NCBI GenBank assembly: GCA_029978335.1 | Contig: JAPOJQ010000008.1 | Span: 1-62,402 of the forward strand | Length of the DNA: 62,402 nt | Origin: Actinomycetota bacterium | Lineage (GTDB): Bacteria; Actinomycetota; Acidimicrobiia; Acidimicrobiales; Ilumatobacteraceae | Direction of reading: 5' to 3' | In this document: positions 53,063 to 62,402 of the stretch, piece by piece | How the letters are laid out: every line of letters begins with the position of its first letter | Numbering within the stretch: the stretch's first letter is position 1 | Program-made: the position numbers and the translations under genes | The notes under the pieces: generated by a model | What the model was told of the DNA's origin: nothing | The model's database searches: none | What the model saw: the letters and a program-made list of their open reading frames with translations, nothing else

Positions 53063-54514
53063 GTGAGCTCCCCGACGATTCCCCATCCGCTCGCTCCGGT
53101 TGCACCAAGGAGTCCGGTGGTGTGGGAGCTCGATCGTCCTCGACGCGTGCACGTGGTTGGCGTCGGTGGCCCTGGGATGAGTGCGATTGCAATCGCCTTG
53201 GCGGGTATGGGACACATTGTCTCGGGCAGTGACATCCGGGAGCGTCAAGTGCTCGATCAGTTGCGTGCCAGCGGTGTGACGATTCATATTGGGCACGATC
53301 GGTCACATGTGCACGGCGCTGATGTCGTGACGTATTCAACGGCAATACCAGGCGATCTGAACGAACTTGACGAAGCACGTCGGCTCGGTATTCCGACGGT
53401 GCATCGGGCGGAGGTGCTCGGAGCGCTCTGTCGTCGCGCCACATCGCTTGGTGTGACCGGCACGCACGGTAAAACCACCACGAGTTCCATGTTGATGCTC
53501 ATCCTGGCCGAGGCGGGCTTCGATCCGGGATTCGTCATCGGTGGCGATGTGACCGATATGGGTACGGGCGCTCGATGGACCAACAGCGGTTGGTTTGTGG
53601 TTGAAGCCGATGAGAGCGACGGCACGCACCTCCGACTTCCGCTTGCCGGCACGATCGTGACGAACGTCGACGTCGATCATCTCGATAACTACGGAACCTT
53701 CGACGCGGTTGTCGAGGGATATCGCCGCTACCTCGACGCGGTCGATGGCCCGAAGTTGGTGTGTCTCGATGATCCGGTCACGAGGGAGATGGTTGACGGT
53801 AGGTCGGTGATGTCGTACGGCCTCGATCCCAGCGCTCACTACCGCGCGACGAATCTCGTCGGTGTCGATGGCATGTTCACGTTTACTGTTGAGCGCTCCG
53901 GGGACGTGATCGCGTCGGTGCGCTTGCCGCTGCGTGGGAGACATAACGTCGTGAATGCAACAGGTGCGATCGCGCTGGCAGCCGAGATCGGTATTGAACC
54001 GAGTGTCGCATCTGCAGCGCTTGCACGCTTCGGGGGAGTGGCGCGTCGATTTGATGTTCGCGGAATTGATGACGGTGTCACTCTCGTCGACGACTATGCG
54101 CATCTGCCGGCCGAGATCAATGCGGTGTTGGCGTCAGCTCGAGAATCGGGCGACACGTGGCGCCGCGTGGTTGCTGTCTTTCAACCAAATCGTTTTAACC
54201 GGATGGCAGAGATATGGCAGGACTACGCCGAGTGCTTCCAGAATGCCGACATGGTCGTGATCACCGATATCTATGCCTCGGGGACGACCCCGATTCCTGG
54301 GGTGACCGGCAAGTTGGTGGTCAATGCCGTGGTTGAGGCCGACCGTCAGCGACGAGTGGTGTGGATGCCGCGGCGAGACCAATTGATTGAGTTCTTGGCG
54401 CAGGAACTCACCGATGGCGATGTGTGTATTTCCATGGGCTGCGGTGACATCGCCACGCTGCCCGATGAAGTGCTGGCCACTCGCGAGTCGCACCGGGCGC
54501 GACGGCGGAGTTGA
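53063..54514 (+). CDS. murC: UDP-N-acetylmuramate--L-alanine ligase
   Basis: A 483-residue Mur ligase. UDP motif VHVVGVGGPGMSAIAIAL, ATP motif GVTGTHGKTTTSS, NVDVDHLDNYG and DDYAHLPAEI are present. GTG 53063 is the start, six bases after murG; the first ~30 residues are an extra Pro-rich tail. Confidence 0.96.
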   Translation: MSSPTIPHPLAPVAPRSPVVWELDRPRRVHVVGVGGPGMSAIAIALAGMGHIVSGSDIRERQVLDQLRASGVTIHIGHDRSHVHGADVVTYSTAIPGDLNELDEARRLGIPTVHRAEVLGALCRRATSLGVTGTHGKTTTSSMLMLILAEAGFDPGFVIGGDVTDMGTGARWTNSGWFVVEADESDGTHLRLPLAGTIVTNVDVDHLDNYGTFDAVVEGYRRYLDAVDGPKLVCLDDPVTREMVDGRSVMSYGLDPSAHYRATNLVGVDGMFTFTVERSGDVIASVRLPLRGRHNVVNATGAIALAAEIGIEPSVASAALARFGGVARRFDVRGIDDGVTLVDDYAHLPAEINAVLASARESGDTWRRVVAVFQPNRFNRMAEIWQDYAECFQNADMVVITDIYASGTTPIPGVTGKLVVNAVVEADRQRRVVWMPRRDQLIEFLAQELTDGDVCISMGCGDIATLPDEVLATRESHRARRRS

Positions 54515-54517
54515 TCG

Positions 54518-55480
54518 TTGGTACCGGCCTCGTCTGATCCGCTCGTCGATGTGCTCGTCGATCGTTTTGTCGACGATCCGGCGACGACGGTTGAGCCTCA
54601 CGGCGAGTTTGGCGCACGTACGACGTATCGAGTCGGTGGCCTAGCGCGGGTAGTCGTCACCGTGTCAAGTCTGTCGGCGCTCAGGGTGGTCGTTGGCGTG
54701 GCGGCCGAGGCTGGCGTTCCCGTCATGATGTTGGGGCGTGGCTCGAACATGTTGGTTGCCGACGCTGGATTTGCTGGCGTCGTTATCCGACTTGGCTCAT
54801 TTGCCGATCAGATCGACATTGCTGAAGCGAATGCCGATGGCGACATCACGGTGACCGCGGGTGCAGCGGTGGCGCTCCCTGTGCTTGCTCGCAAGACCGC
54901 AGCAGCTGGTTGTACGGGATTCGAATGGGCGGTCGGAGTGCCTGGCTCGATCGGTGGAGCGGTACGAATGAACGCTGGCGGTCATGGCTCGGATATGGCG
55001 TCGTCGTTGGTATCAGCGTTGGTTGCCGACACGGTGTCGGGTGTCACGAGCGATCGCACGCTTGGGGCGCTTGGCCTCGGCTTTCGTGCCTCACATCTGA
55101 CCGATAGCGATGTCGTGCTGAGCGCACGTCTGAGGCTTCGAGGCGACGATCCACATGCAACACAAGCGCGGATCGATGACGTTGTCCGTTGGCGTCGTGA
55201 GCATCAACCCGGTGGACAGAACTGCGGGTCGGTCTTTGTGAATCCGGTACCTGGCGAAGTGAGCGCGGGTGCGCTGATCGACTCGCTCGGCTTACGAGGG
55301 TTCCGAATTGGAACCGCTGAAGTGTCGATGCGACACGCCAACTTCATCCAAGCAGACCAAGGCGGTCGGGCGGACGATGTTGCAGCGCTGATCAGCGAGG
55401 TGCGACATCGCGTGTTCGATGCCACCGGCTACGTCTTGCGCAGCGAGGTTCGAATGGTGGGTTTTGAGGCCCTCGAGTGA
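54518..55480 (+). CDS. murB: UDP-N-acetylenolpyruvoylglucosamine reductase
   Basis: A 320-residue FAD enzyme reducing enolpyruvyl-UDP-GlcNAc to UDP-MurNAc. The FAD motif is TTYRVGGLARVVV, with MLGRGSNMLVADAGF, GVPGSIGGAVRMNAGGHG, CGSVFVNPVPG and GFRIGTAEVS following. TTG 54518 is the start, three bases after murC; an in-frame GTG occurs at 54548. murB is present in the cluster, unlike M. tuberculosis (from memory). Confidence 0.94.
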   Translation: MVPASSDPLVDVLVDRFVDDPATTVEPHGEFGARTTYRVGGLARVVVTVSSLSALRVVVGVAAEAGVPVMMLGRGSNMLVADAGFAGVVIRLGSFADQIDIAEANADGDITVTAGAAVALPVLARKTAAAGCTGFEWAVGVPGSIGGAVRMNAGGHGSDMASSLVSALVADTVSGVTSDRTLGALGLGFRASHLTDSDVVLSARLRLRGDDPHATQARIDDVVRWRREHQPGGQNCGSVFVNPVPGEVSAGALIDSLGLRGFRIGTAEVSMRHANFIQADQGGRADDVAALISEVRHRVFDATGYVLRSEVRMVGFEALE

Positions 55481-55534
55481 TGACACAGGTGAAGTGACGC
55501 AACCGTCGAGGTATGTCTGAGTAGCGTCTTCTAG

Positions 55535-56485
55535 GTGACTGGTCGACGTGGGGAGGGGAGCGGAAATCCGCCACGTCGCCGTGTCACGATCGATGACGAT
55601 GCGATCCCGGACGCCGTGTATGTCGACGGCGACCTGTCGGGGCGTCGAGGTGGAGCTCGGGTGGTCATCGTCGACGACGATGGGCCAACGTCGCCCGAAG
55701 AGCCGCGCGAGATGCGTCGGCGTATGGAGGGTCGCATCAGGGAGCGACGAATCTCGGTGAGGCGAGAGGCGGGTCGTCGACGACTGTTCACCGTGGCGGT
55801 GATTGCCGGTGTGGTGTTGGTCGGCGTGGCGGTGCTCGCCTTCCTTGGATCGTCGTGGTTTGGAGTGCGCACCTCCGATGTGCGAGTCACTGGCAACGTG
55901 TACACCGACCCAGCGCGCCTTGCCGCCATCATCGACGATGTTGTCGGGACGCCCGTGATTTTGGTGGACACGGATGCGATCGCCCGGTCGATTGAGGAGA
56001 TTCCGTGGGTCAAAGACGTGGCGGTTCGCACCGACTGGCCGTTTGGGCTCGCCATCGACATTCGCGAGCGAACGCCGGTCGTGTCGTTTCCCGGTCCGGA
56101 TGGCTTATTCCGGGTGCTCGATGCCGATGGTCGGGTACTTGACGTCATCGATGGGTGGCCGTTCGAATACCTCTTGATGGTGTCGGGGGATACCCCAGCG
56201 CTCAACGTTGGGGAATTTGCGCCAGCCGGTCCCACTGGAGCCGCCACGCTTGCCGACACCGTGACCCCGACGGTGCGTGATCGTGTGAGTCTGATCGAGG
56301 TCGACGCAGGCGGCACCGACTTGAAGCTCACGCTGGACAACGGCACGGTGGTCCGATTTGGGGCTGCCCGCGAGCTATTTCCAAAGTTGGTGCGCCTTGA
56401 GACCGTGTTGTCAGCAGGCATGCCAGCAGCTGGATCTGTCGTTGATGTGTCAACCGATGAGGTCACCATCGCGGATCCGGCGTGA
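55535..56485 (+). CDS. ftsQ: Cell division protein FtsQ (DivIB)
   Basis: A 316-residue bitopic membrane protein. A long acidic/basic cytoplasmic tail (about 85 residues) precedes one membrane helix (residues ~86-108), then the POTRA domain (FGVRTSDVRVTGNVYTDPARLAAII) and the FtsQ core (WVKDVAVRTDWPFGLAIDIRER). It scaffolds the FtsW/FtsI complex. GTG 55535 is the start. Confidence 0.92.
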   Translation: MTGRRGEGSGNPPRRRVTIDDDAIPDAVYVDGDLSGRRGGARVVIVDDDGPTSPEEPREMRRRMEGRIRERRISVRREAGRRRLFTVAVIAGVVLVGVAVLAFLGSSWFGVRTSDVRVTGNVYTDPARLAAIIDDVVGTPVILVDTDAIARSIEEIPWVKDVAVRTDWPFGLAIDIRERTPVVSFPGPDGLFRVLDADGRVLDVIDGWPFEYLLMVSGDTPALNVGEFAPAGPTGAATLADTVTPTVRDRVSLIEVDAGGTDLKLTLDNGTVVRFGAARELFPKLVRLETVLSAGMPAAGSVVDVSTDEVTIADPA

Positions 56486-56592
56486 CCTACGATCGGACGT
56501 TGTAGCGGCCTATCTGCGCTAGCATCACGAGCGCTGTTGGCGATACCTGCGAGGATGACCCAACACATGTGGCGGCAACGCCGTTGATCCAA

Positions 56593-56694
56593 ATGAGTAC
56601 TCCGATGTCTTCTCTTACCGACGCAACCGCCCTGCTCGCCAAGGACCCACGTGGATGTGGTCAAGGGAGCTCCACAGGAAGGACCATCCGATGA
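56593..56694 (+). CDS. Possible 33-codon upstream ORF overlapping the ftsZ start
   Basis: An ATG at 56593 opens 33 codons ([17 protein letters not shown]...) ending in a TGA at 56692-56694, which overlaps the ftsZ ATG (ATGA). No clear ribosome site precedes it, so it may be chance. If translated it would couple ftsZ to a leader peptide. Confidence 0.25.
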   Translation: MSTPMSSLTDATALLAKDPRGCGQGSSTGRTIR

Positions 56695-57764
56695 CTGGTT
56701 CACCGCAGAACTATCTCGCCGTGATCAAGGTGGTGGGTGTTGGTGGTGGCGGCGTCAATGCCGTTAACCGGATGATCGACGCCGGGTTGAAAGGCGTCGA
56801 ATTCATCGCAGTGAACACTGACGCGCAGGCGCTGTTGATGAGCGATGCCGATGTCAAACTCGACATCGGACGTGACTTGACGCGCGGACTCGGTGCGGGC
56901 AGCGACCCTGAGGTGGGCAAAGCTGCAGCCGAGGCACACGACAACGAAATCGCCGACATCGTCAAGGGTGCCGACATGGTGTTCATCACTGCCGGCGAAG
57001 GTGGCGGAACCGGTACCGGGGCAGCGCCGGTGATCGCCGAGATTGCACGCAGTGTGGGGGCGTTGACAATAGGTGTGGTGACGCGTCCGTTCGCTTTCGA
57101 GGGCCGTCGCCGGTCGGTTCAAGCCGAATCGGGAATCCAGCGCCTGAAGGAAAAGGTCGACACGCTCATCGTGATTCCCAACGACCGATTGCTGTCGGTT
57201 GCGAATGAGAAAACCAGCGTGTTGAACGCCTTCAAGATGGCTGATGACGTGTTGCTCGATGGCGTGTCGGGCATCACCAATCTGTTGACGACTCCAGGTT
57301 TGATCAACACCGACTTTGCCGACGTGCGGATGGTGCTCTCGAACGCGGGGTCTGCACTCATGGGCATCGGGCAGGCCAGCGGCGAGGATCGTGCGGTTGC
57401 AGCAGCCAAGGCAGCGATTTCGAGCCCACTGCTCGAATCGGCAATCGATGGTGCTCGCGGCGTGTTGTTGAGCATCACCGGCCCGTCGAGCATGGGCCTG
57501 TTCGAGATGAATGCAGCCGCCGAGATCATTCACGGTGTCGCACATCCCGACGCCAACATCATCTTTGGCACGGTCATCGACGACGAGATGGGCGATGAGG
57601 TCAAGGTCACGGTGGTCGCCGCTGGCTTCGATCGTGTCGACACGTCATCTGCCCCGACGGGAACATCGAGTGGGTCATCGCGACTCGCCGATCTTTTCGC
57701 CGACGACGATGCTGAGGGCGATGATGACGACGATGGTTTCGATGTCCCCGAATTCTTGAAGTAA
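56691..57764 (+). CDS. ftsZ: Cell division GTPase FtsZ
   Basis: A 357-residue tubulin homologue that forms the Z ring. The nucleotide pocket has [23 protein letters not shown], and the tubulin signature [14 protein letters not shown] short acidic linker ends in the conserved C-terminal peptide DVPEFLK, which binds SepF and FtsW partners. The ribosome site AGGAAGGA lies upstream of ATG 56691. The linker is only about 40 residues, shorter than in many relatives. Confidence 0.98.
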   Translation: MTGSPQNYLAVIKVVGVGGGGVNAVNRMIDAGLKGVEFIAVNTDAQALLMSDADVKLDIGRDLTRGLGAGSDPEVGKAAAEAHDNEIADIVKGADMVFITAGEGGGTGTGAAPVIAEIARSVGALTIGVVTRPFAFEGRRRSVQAESGIQRLKEKVDTLIVIPNDRLLSVANEKTSVLNAFKMADDVLLDGVSGITNLLTTPGLINTDFADVRMVLSNAGSALMGIGQASGEDRAVAAAKAAISSPLLESAIDGARGVLLSITGPSSMGLFEMNAAAEIIHGVAHPDANIIFGTVIDDEMGDEVKVTVVAAGFDRVDTSSAPTGTSSGSSRLADLFADDDAEGDDDDDGFDVPEFLK

Positions 57765-57786
57765 GCCGTGATCGAGGCATCGCTGG

Positions 57787-58449
57787 ATGACCGAATCAGC
57801 CAGCGCAGCAGTGATCGCCGAACGCCTTGTCGCGATCCGCAGCGGCATCGCTGAGCGGACATCTCGCGACGTGGTGATTGTCGCGGTCACAAAGTCTCAG
57901 CCGACCAGCGTGATTGACGAGGCAGTAGCGGCCGGTGTGGCCGTGATCGGGGAGAATTATGCCCAGGAGGTCCGCGACAAGGCCGACGCGTTGCAGCGGG
58001 CTCGTGCACATGGCGTTGAGGTGCACTTCATTGGCCAATTGCAGACCAACAAGGTGCGCTTGGTTGCGCCCCTCGTTGACGTCGTTCAGAGCGTTGATCG
58101 TTTGTCGCTCGTTGCTGAGTTGGCGCGTCGGGCCCCTGGAATCCGCGTGTGCATTCAAGTCAACACGTCGGGCGGACTCGGACGTGGGGGTTGCGAGCCC
58201 GAGACCGTGCCCACCCTCGTCGGTGCAGCCCGCTCCGCCGGGCTCGTTGTTGACGGGCTCATGACGGTTGGCCCTGTCGGTGGGGACGTCGTTTCGCTTC
58301 GCCGATCCTTTGCGATGGTGCGCGACCTCGCCGATTCGCTCGGGTTGTCGGTGAGGTCGATGGGAATGAGCGACGACCACCTCATCGCGGTGGAAGAAGG
58401 GTCGACAATGGTGCGTATCGGCACTGCCCTCGTCGGTTCGCGGTCGTGA
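57787..58449 (+). CDS. YggS-family PLP homeostasis protein
   Basis: A 220-residue pyridoxal-phosphate-binding protein. VAVTKSQP holds the PLP-linking lysine, with GENYAQEVRDKA and HFIGQLQTNKVR, and the ending SMGMSDDHLIAVEEGSTMVRIGTALVG. It regulates free PLP and amino-acid balance in other bacteria. In actinobacteria it lies between ftsZ and sepF. A yfiH-like gene often found between ftsZ and this gene is absent. Confidence 0.92.
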   Translation: MTESASAAVIAERLVAIRSGIAERTSRDVVIVAVTKSQPTSVIDEAVAAGVAVIGENYAQEVRDKADALQRARAHGVEVHFIGQLQTNKVRLVAPLVDVVQSVDRLSLVAELARRAPGIRVCIQVNTSGGLGRGGCEPETVPTLVGAARSAGLVVDGLMTVGPVGGDVVSLRRSFAMVRDLADSLGLSVRSMGMSDDHLIAVEEGSTMVRIGTALVGSRS

Positions 58450-58513
58450 CCGTTGAGCGTCCCACAACCGTTCATCCTCCTGCGGTAGCCTGCGGCACGG
58501 AGGAGGCAGGCGG

Positions 58514-59032
58514 ATGTCAATGTGGAAGCGCACCATGGACTACCTCGGTCTTGGGCCGGATGAGGCCTACGACGATGAGTACGAGGAATTCGACGATGAG
58601 CCGCGCGTTCGGCGTGGCGAGCTGACGAGTCGTCCAACGGCCGTGGAGCCAGTCCCAGAACCAACCGATCGGCCATCTGGCACTCGGCGTGTGTTCCCGA
58701 GTCGTGACTTTGATACCGCTCCGACCCGTCGTCCGGCGGCTGGTGCGGACGAGTCGGGCGTTGTCGTTCGATCGCCGAAGGCCACCCGTCCCTCGGCCGA
58801 GCCGCAGACGGTTCGACCCCGACGCTTTGATCAGGCGACAGAAATTGCTGACACGTTCAAGATCGGTCAGCCAGTCATCATCAATCTCGATGGCTGTGAA
58901 CGCGACGTGTCCCGCCGTCTCATCGATTTTGCCAGCGGCCTGTGTTACGCACTCGATGGCCGCATGGAGAAAGTGGCGAACGGGGTGTACCTGTTAAAGC
59001 CGTCGGGCGGATCCACCGGCGACGACAACTGA
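58514..59032 (+). CDS. sepF: Cell division protein SepF
   Basis: A 172-residue FtsZ-membrane linker. The amphipathic N-terminal helix MSMWKRTMDYLGLG is followed by an acidic and Pro-rich linker, and the SepF core (about residues 95-165; FDQATEIADTFKIGQPVIINLDGCERDVSRRLIDFASG). In bacteria without FtsA, SepF is the main membrane anchor for FtsZ. GGAGGAGG at about 58498 precedes ATG 58514. Confidence 0.95.
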   Translation: MSMWKRTMDYLGLGPDEAYDDEYEEFDDEPRVRRGELTSRPTAVEPVPEPTDRPSGTRRVFPSRDFDTAPTRRPAAGADESGVVVRSPKATRPSAEPQTVRPRRFDQATEIADTFKIGQPVIINLDGCERDVSRRLIDFASGLCYALDGRMEKVANGVYLLKPSGGSTGDDN

Positions 59033-59098
59033 GCCGCCCTCGCCCCCGTTCGGTAGCCTTGCGGACGCTTCTGTCCGAATCAACGCGCCAGGAATCTC

Positions 59099-62000
59099 GT
59101 GACGTACCCCTCCGTTCCCTCCCAGCCAGATCTGCCTTCGCTTGAACGCGAGGTCCTTGAGCGGTGGGAACGCAACGACACCTTCAAACGCTCGATTGAG
59201 GCTCGTCCCGCTGGAGTACACGGTGACAACGAGTTCGTGTTCTACGACGGGCCGCCATTTGCCAACGGGCTACCGCACTACGGCCATCTGCTCACGGGCT
59301 ACGTCAAAGATGCGATCCCGCGGTACCGAACAATGCGCGGACAGCATGTGGAGCGCCGCTTTGGCTGGGACTGCCATGGCCTCCCCGCAGAAGTGCAAGC
59401 TGAGAAAGAACTCGGTATTTCGGGTCACCCCGAAATTGCAGCGTTTGGTGTCGAGCGATTCAACGACGCTTGTCGCGCCAGCGTGCTGCAGTACACGCGC
59501 CAGTGGCGGGACTACGTCACGCGTCAGGCCCGGTGGGTTGACTTCGACAACGATTACAAGACCCTAGATCTCGACTACATGGAAAGCGTCATGTGGGCCT
59601 TCCGCACGCTGTGGGATAAAGGTCTCGTCTACGAGGGTTACCGGGTGCTGGCGTACTGCTGGCGATGTGAAACGCCGCTTTCGAATACCGAGACCCGAAT
59701 GGACGACGTCTATCGCGATCGTCAAGATCCCGCCGTCACCGTATGGTTCGAGTTGGAGACCGGAGAGCGAATCCTCGCTTGGACGACGACGCCATGGACA
59801 TTGCCGTCGAACCTGGCTCTTGCGGTCGGACCTGACATTGAGTACGCAGTGCTGGAGCACGACAGCGCCCGCTGGATCATGGCTGCAGCACGGGTGAGCG
59901 CGTACGAGCAGCAGTTTCCAGACGCGCGAATCGTTGAGACGGTAAAGGGATCGGAGCTTGTCGGGCGTCGCTACCAGCCGTTGTTCGACTTCTTCGCCGA
60001 CACGGACAATGCCTTCCAAGTGCTCGCTGGCGACTTCGTGTCGACCGACGATGGCACCGGCGTGGTGCATATGGCGCCCGGCTTTGGCGAAGAGGACCAA
60101 AACCTCTGCAACGCCGCGGGTATTCCAACGATCTGCCCGATGGATGAGCACGGTCGCTACACGGGCGAAGTCACCGAGTGGGCTGGTGAGCACGTATTCG
60201 AAGCGAATCCGGCTGTGATCAGAACGCTTCGGGTGATGGGTCGTCTGGTGCGCCACGACTCGTACGTTCACTCGTATCCACACTGCTGGCGTTGCGCTGA
60301 ACCACTCGTGTACCGAGCGATTTCGTCGTGGTTTGTGAAGGTGACGGCATTCCGCGACCGGATGGTGGAACTCAACAGCGAGATCAACTGGGTGCCGGGC
60401 CATGTGAAAGAAGGCAGCTTTGGCAAATGGATTGCCAATGCCCGTGATTGGTCGATCAGCCGTAATCGATTCTGGGGATCACCGATTCCGGTGTGGCAAA
60501 GCGACGACCCGATGTACCCGCGAACCGATGTCTACGGATCGATTGCGGAGCTGCAATCCGACTTCGGGGTAGAGGTCACCGACCTTCATCGTCCGGCCAT
60601 CGATGACCTGGTGCGTCCCAATCCTGATGACCCGACTGGGCGTTCGATGATGCGGCGTGTGCCCGAGGTGCTCGACTGCTGGTTCGAGTCGGGTTCGATG
60701 CCATTCGCTCAGGTCCACTACCCGTTCGAGAACGCGGATTGGTTTGAACACCACTATCCGGGTGACTTCATCGTTGAGTACATCGGTCAAACCCGAGGCT
60801 GGTTCTACACCATGCATGTTTTGGCCACCGCCCTGTTTGATCGTCCGGCGTTTTCCAATTGCGTGAGTCACGGCATCGTTCTCGGAGACGACGGCGCGAA
60901 GATGTCGAAGTCGTTGCGTAACTACCCGGATCCGAACGCGATGTTCGACGTTCATGGTTCCGACGCCATGCGTTGGTACCTGTTGTCGTCACCGATCCTT
61001 CGTGGGGCTGACTTCTCGGTAACCGAAACGGGCATGCGTGACACCGTGCGTCAGGTGATTCTCCCACTCTGGAACGCCTATTACTTCCTGACCTTGTACG
61101 CCGGTGCGGCCGATACCACCGGCACGATGCGCACGGATCTCGACGATGTACTCGACCGCTACCTGTTGGGTGAGGTGCGGCATTTGGTTGCCGAGGTCAC
61201 CGACTCGATGGAGCGTTACGACCTCTTCGGCGCCGCCGAACAGATCCAGCGCTTCCTCGACACGTTGACCAATTGGTACATCCGTCGGAGTCGCGATCGA
61301 TTCTGGGCGGGTGAGCAGGACGCCTTCGATGCCTTGCATACGGCGCTCGTGATCGTGTGTCGTGTTGCTGCGCCGTTACTCCCGATGGTGACAGAGCAGA
61401 TTCATACCGGGTTAACCGGTGGCGACAGCGTCCACCTTGAGGACTGGCCGACCGTGGAGTCGCTTCCATTTGATGCGGATCTGAAAGTCGGGATGGACCG
61501 AATTCGTGATGCATGTTCCACGCTGTTGTCATTGCGCAAAGCTGAAGGCTTGCGTGTTCGCCTCCCGTTGGCCTCTGCGGTGGTCGCCACCCCTGACATC
61601 AGCGTGGTTGAACCGCACCTTGCGATCCTTCGTGATGAAGTCAACGTCAAAGAAGTGGTGTTGACCGACGCGGTTGCCGAACATGGAACCGAAGAACTGG
61701 TGCTGTCACCCAAGTCGCTCGGACCACGACTCGGGGCAGCGACCCAGCGTGTGATTGCGGCGCACAAGGCGGGTGACTGGTCGAATGATGATGGTGTGGT
61801 CACCGTCGGTGGCGAGCAATTGTTCGATGGCGAGTTCGAGTTCCGCTTGGTCTCGCGCTCAGGAGAAGGGGCGGCGGCAACCTTGCCCAACGACGGCGGC
61901 ATCGTGGTGCTCGACACTGTCGTGACGCCAGAACTCGAGCGTGAGGGCACCGCCCGTGACCTCATTCGAAGGATTCAGACCGCTCGTCGTGACGCTGATC

Positions 62001-62167
62001 TTGCGGTCACTGACCGCATCCATATGAACCTTGAAGCTGATGCGGCTACCGTCGCGGCGTTTGAGGCGCACCGTGACATGGTGCTCGCCGAAACCTTGTG
62101 CATTGAGGCGTCGGTGACTGAAGGTTCTGGCGATCAACTCATCGTCAGCGCCGTCGCGACATCATGA
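59099..62167 (+). CDS. ileS: Isoleucyl-tRNA synthetase
   Basis: A 1022-residue class I synthetase. The HIGH motif is [11 protein letters not shown] near residue 57 and the KMSKS motif lies in [16 protein letters not shown] near residue 600. The editing domain lies between, with [17 protein letters not shown] (TGxxHxxP-type). The anticodon-binding region follows, but no C-terminal zinc-finger Cys cluster is visible, as in the eukaryote-like actinobacterial type. GTG 59099 is the start. No T-box is present in the short leader. Confidence 0.97.
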   Translation: MTYPSVPSQPDLPSLEREVLERWERNDTFKRSIEARPAGVHGDNEFVFYDGPPFANGLPHYGHLLTGYVKDAIPRYRTMRGQHVERRFGWDCHGLPAEVQAEKELGISGHPEIAAFGVERFNDACRASVLQYTRQWRDYVTRQARWVDFDNDYKTLDLDYMESVMWAFRTLWDKGLVYEGYRVLAYCWRCETPLSNTETRMDDVYRDRQDPAVTVWFELETGERILAWTTTPWTLPSNLALAVGPDIEYAVLEHDSARWIMAAARVSAYEQQFPDARIVETVKGSELVGRRYQPLFDFFADTDNAFQVLAGDFVSTDDGTGVVHMAPGFGEEDQNLCNAAGIPTICPMDEHGRYTGEVTEWAGEHVFEANPAVIRTLRVMGRLVRHDSYVHSYPHCWRCAEPLVYRAISSWFVKVTAFRDRMVELNSEINWVPGHVKEGSFGKWIANARDWSISRNRFWGSPIPVWQSDDPMYPRTDVYGSIAELQSDFGVEVTDLHRPAIDDLVRPNPDDPTGRSMMRRVPEVLDCWFESGSMPFAQVHYPFENADWFEHHYPGDFIVEYIGQTRGWFYTMHVLATALFDRPAFSNCVSHGIVLGDDGAKMSKSLRNYPDPNAMFDVHGSDAMRWYLLSSPILRGADFSVTETGMRDTVRQVILPLWNAYYFLTLYAGAADTTGTMRTDLDDVLDRYLLGEVRHLVAEVTDSMERYDLFGAAEQIQRFLDTLTNWYIRRSRDRFWAGEQDAFDALHTALVIVCRVAAPLLPMVTEQIHTGLTGGDSVHLEDWPTVESLPFDADLKVGMDRIRDACSTLLSLRKAEGLRVRLPLASAVVATPDISVVEPHLAILRDEVNVKEVVLTDAVAEHGTEELVLSPKSLGPRLGAATQRVIAAHKAGDWSNDDGVVTVGGEQLFDGEFEFRLVSRSGEGAAATLPNDGGIVVLDTVVTPELEREGTARDLIRRIQTARRDADLAVTDRIHMNLEADAATVAAFEAHRDMVLAETLCIEASVTEGSGDQLIVSAVATS

Positions 62168-62169
62168 GC

Positions 62170-62188
62170 GACGGGTAGCCTCCCCGTC
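62170..62188 (+). terminator. Weak hairpin after ileS
   Basis: GACGGG (62170-62175) can pair with CCCGTC (62183-62188) around a seven-base loop. No U-tract follows and the next gene's ribosome site is nine bases on, so termination is uncertain. Confidence 0.25.
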
Positions 62189-62208
62189 CACCAACTAGGA
62201 GGTCCCCC

Positions 62209-62402
62209 ATGGCAGCAGCGAAGAAGGCTCCGGCGAAGAAGGTCGCCGCGAAGAAGGCGGCTCCGGCGAAGAAGGTCGCCACGAAGAAGGCGGCTGTGAA
62301 GAAGGCTGCTCCGGCGAAGAATGTCGCCGCGAAGAAGGTGGCTGTGAAGAAGGCGGCTCCGGCGAAGAAGGCTGCCGTGAAGAAGGTGGCTCCGGCGAAG
62401 AA
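62209..62402 (+). CDS. Lys/Ala/Pro-repeat basic protein, N-terminal part (cut by window end)
   Basis: ATG 62209 follows a perfect ribosome site AGGAGGT (62197-62203). All 64 residues seen are Lys, Ala, Val, Pro and a few others, arranged as imperfect repeats of the unit A-P-A-K-K-V-A-A-K-K. Such histone H1-like tails occur on HU-like proteins and, in some actinobacteria, at the N-terminus of TraR/DksA zinc-finger proteins, which often follow ileS. The body of the protein lies outside the window, so the identity cannot be decided. Confidence 0.75.
   Translation, partial: MAAAKKAPAKKVAAKKAAPAKKVATKKAAVKKAAPAKNVAAKKVAVKKAAPAKKAAVKKVAPAK
62218..62402 (+). repeat. Tandem codon repeat within the Lys/Ala/Pro gene
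   Basis: The unit GCTCCGGCGAAGAAG and variants with GTCGCCGCGAAGAAG or GCTGTGAAGAAG recur at least ten times to the window end. The low-complexity DNA is prone to copy-number change and assembly collapse. Confidence 0.85.

Noticed and set aside
59033-59098. Possible T-box or other riboswitch before ileS
   Set aside because: The leader is only 66 bases with a 5-bp stem; far too short for a T-box and no conserved T-box sequence is seen.
37208-62167. Missing ftsA taken as a gap
   Set aside because: Actinobacteria normally lack FtsA and use SepF, which is present at 58514.

Overview
The window is about 62 kb of GC-rich, tightly packed DNA from an actinobacterium. Supporting markers are a WhiB regulator, an F420-type luciferase-like oxidoreductase, a PimB-type mannosyltransferase, an MtrA/MtrB pair with a GerMN lipoprotein, SepF, a DUF3040 protein, a division cluster without ftsA, and many GTG/TTG starts. 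MurE carries the DNPR motif of meso-diaminopimelate-adding enzymes. Placement in the class Acidimicrobiia (Ilumatobacter-like) is my inference from gene content and protein style; it was not tested by a search. From memory, the gene order from trpD to ileS partly follows the M. tuberculosis block running from Rv2192c (trpD) to the sepF/ftsZ region.

Layout. 1-600: a gene end and a C-terminal fragment of PEP carboxylase that stops abruptly at the start of glgA and looks foreign (probable contig join). 600-8240: glycogen synthesis (glgA, glgC), a luciferase-like oxidoreductase, a class A penicillin-binding protein, a zinc-ribbon coiled-coil protein, a membrane protein and a histidine phosphatase. 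8245-16580, all on the minus strand and read from right to left: glpD, an alkyl-DHAP-synthase-like flavoenzyme, a small membrane protein, an altered FGGY kinase, two exported ferritin-like proteins, a GT-C membrane glycosyltransferase and the RNase P RNA. 16700-19900: a PerR-like regulator, erythrin, a GlpC-like iron-sulfur protein, DUF3501 and WhiB. 19945-30700: trpD, thrB, an exonuclease/GIY-YIG nuclease, an NYN nuclease, queG, pimB, a membrane protein, an SRPBCC protein, a ROK sugar kinase, an aminotransferase and an ACT protein. 30699-37500: glpK, a small membrane protein, pfkA, and an operon of a membrane protein, inositol monophosphatase, mtrA, mtrB and a GerMN lipoprotein. 37576-42830: dinB, DUF3040, a degenerate ROK protein, acyl-CoA dehydrogenase, an unknown protein, HNH endonuclease and a lipoate-ligase-like protein. 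42900-62170: the division and cell-wall cluster mraZ-rsmH-(ftsL-like)-ftsI-murE-mraY-murD-ftsW-murG-murC-murB-ftsQ-ftsZ-yggS-sepF-ileS. The window ends inside a Lys/Ala/Pro repeat gene.

Most content is core metabolism and cell-envelope biology. I see no insertion sequence, prophage, CRISPR array or tRNA gene. No gene-free stretch reaches 300 bases apart from the RNase P RNA locus; the longest are about 212 bases before mraZ and 205 bases before ftsZ. The parts most worth following up are the glycerol-phosphate/ether-lipid-like locus with a kinase that has lost glycerol-binding residues, the PerR-erythrin-GlpC-like-DUF3501 module, the ROK pseudokinase beside the division cluster, the MraZ operator array, and the absence of murF.
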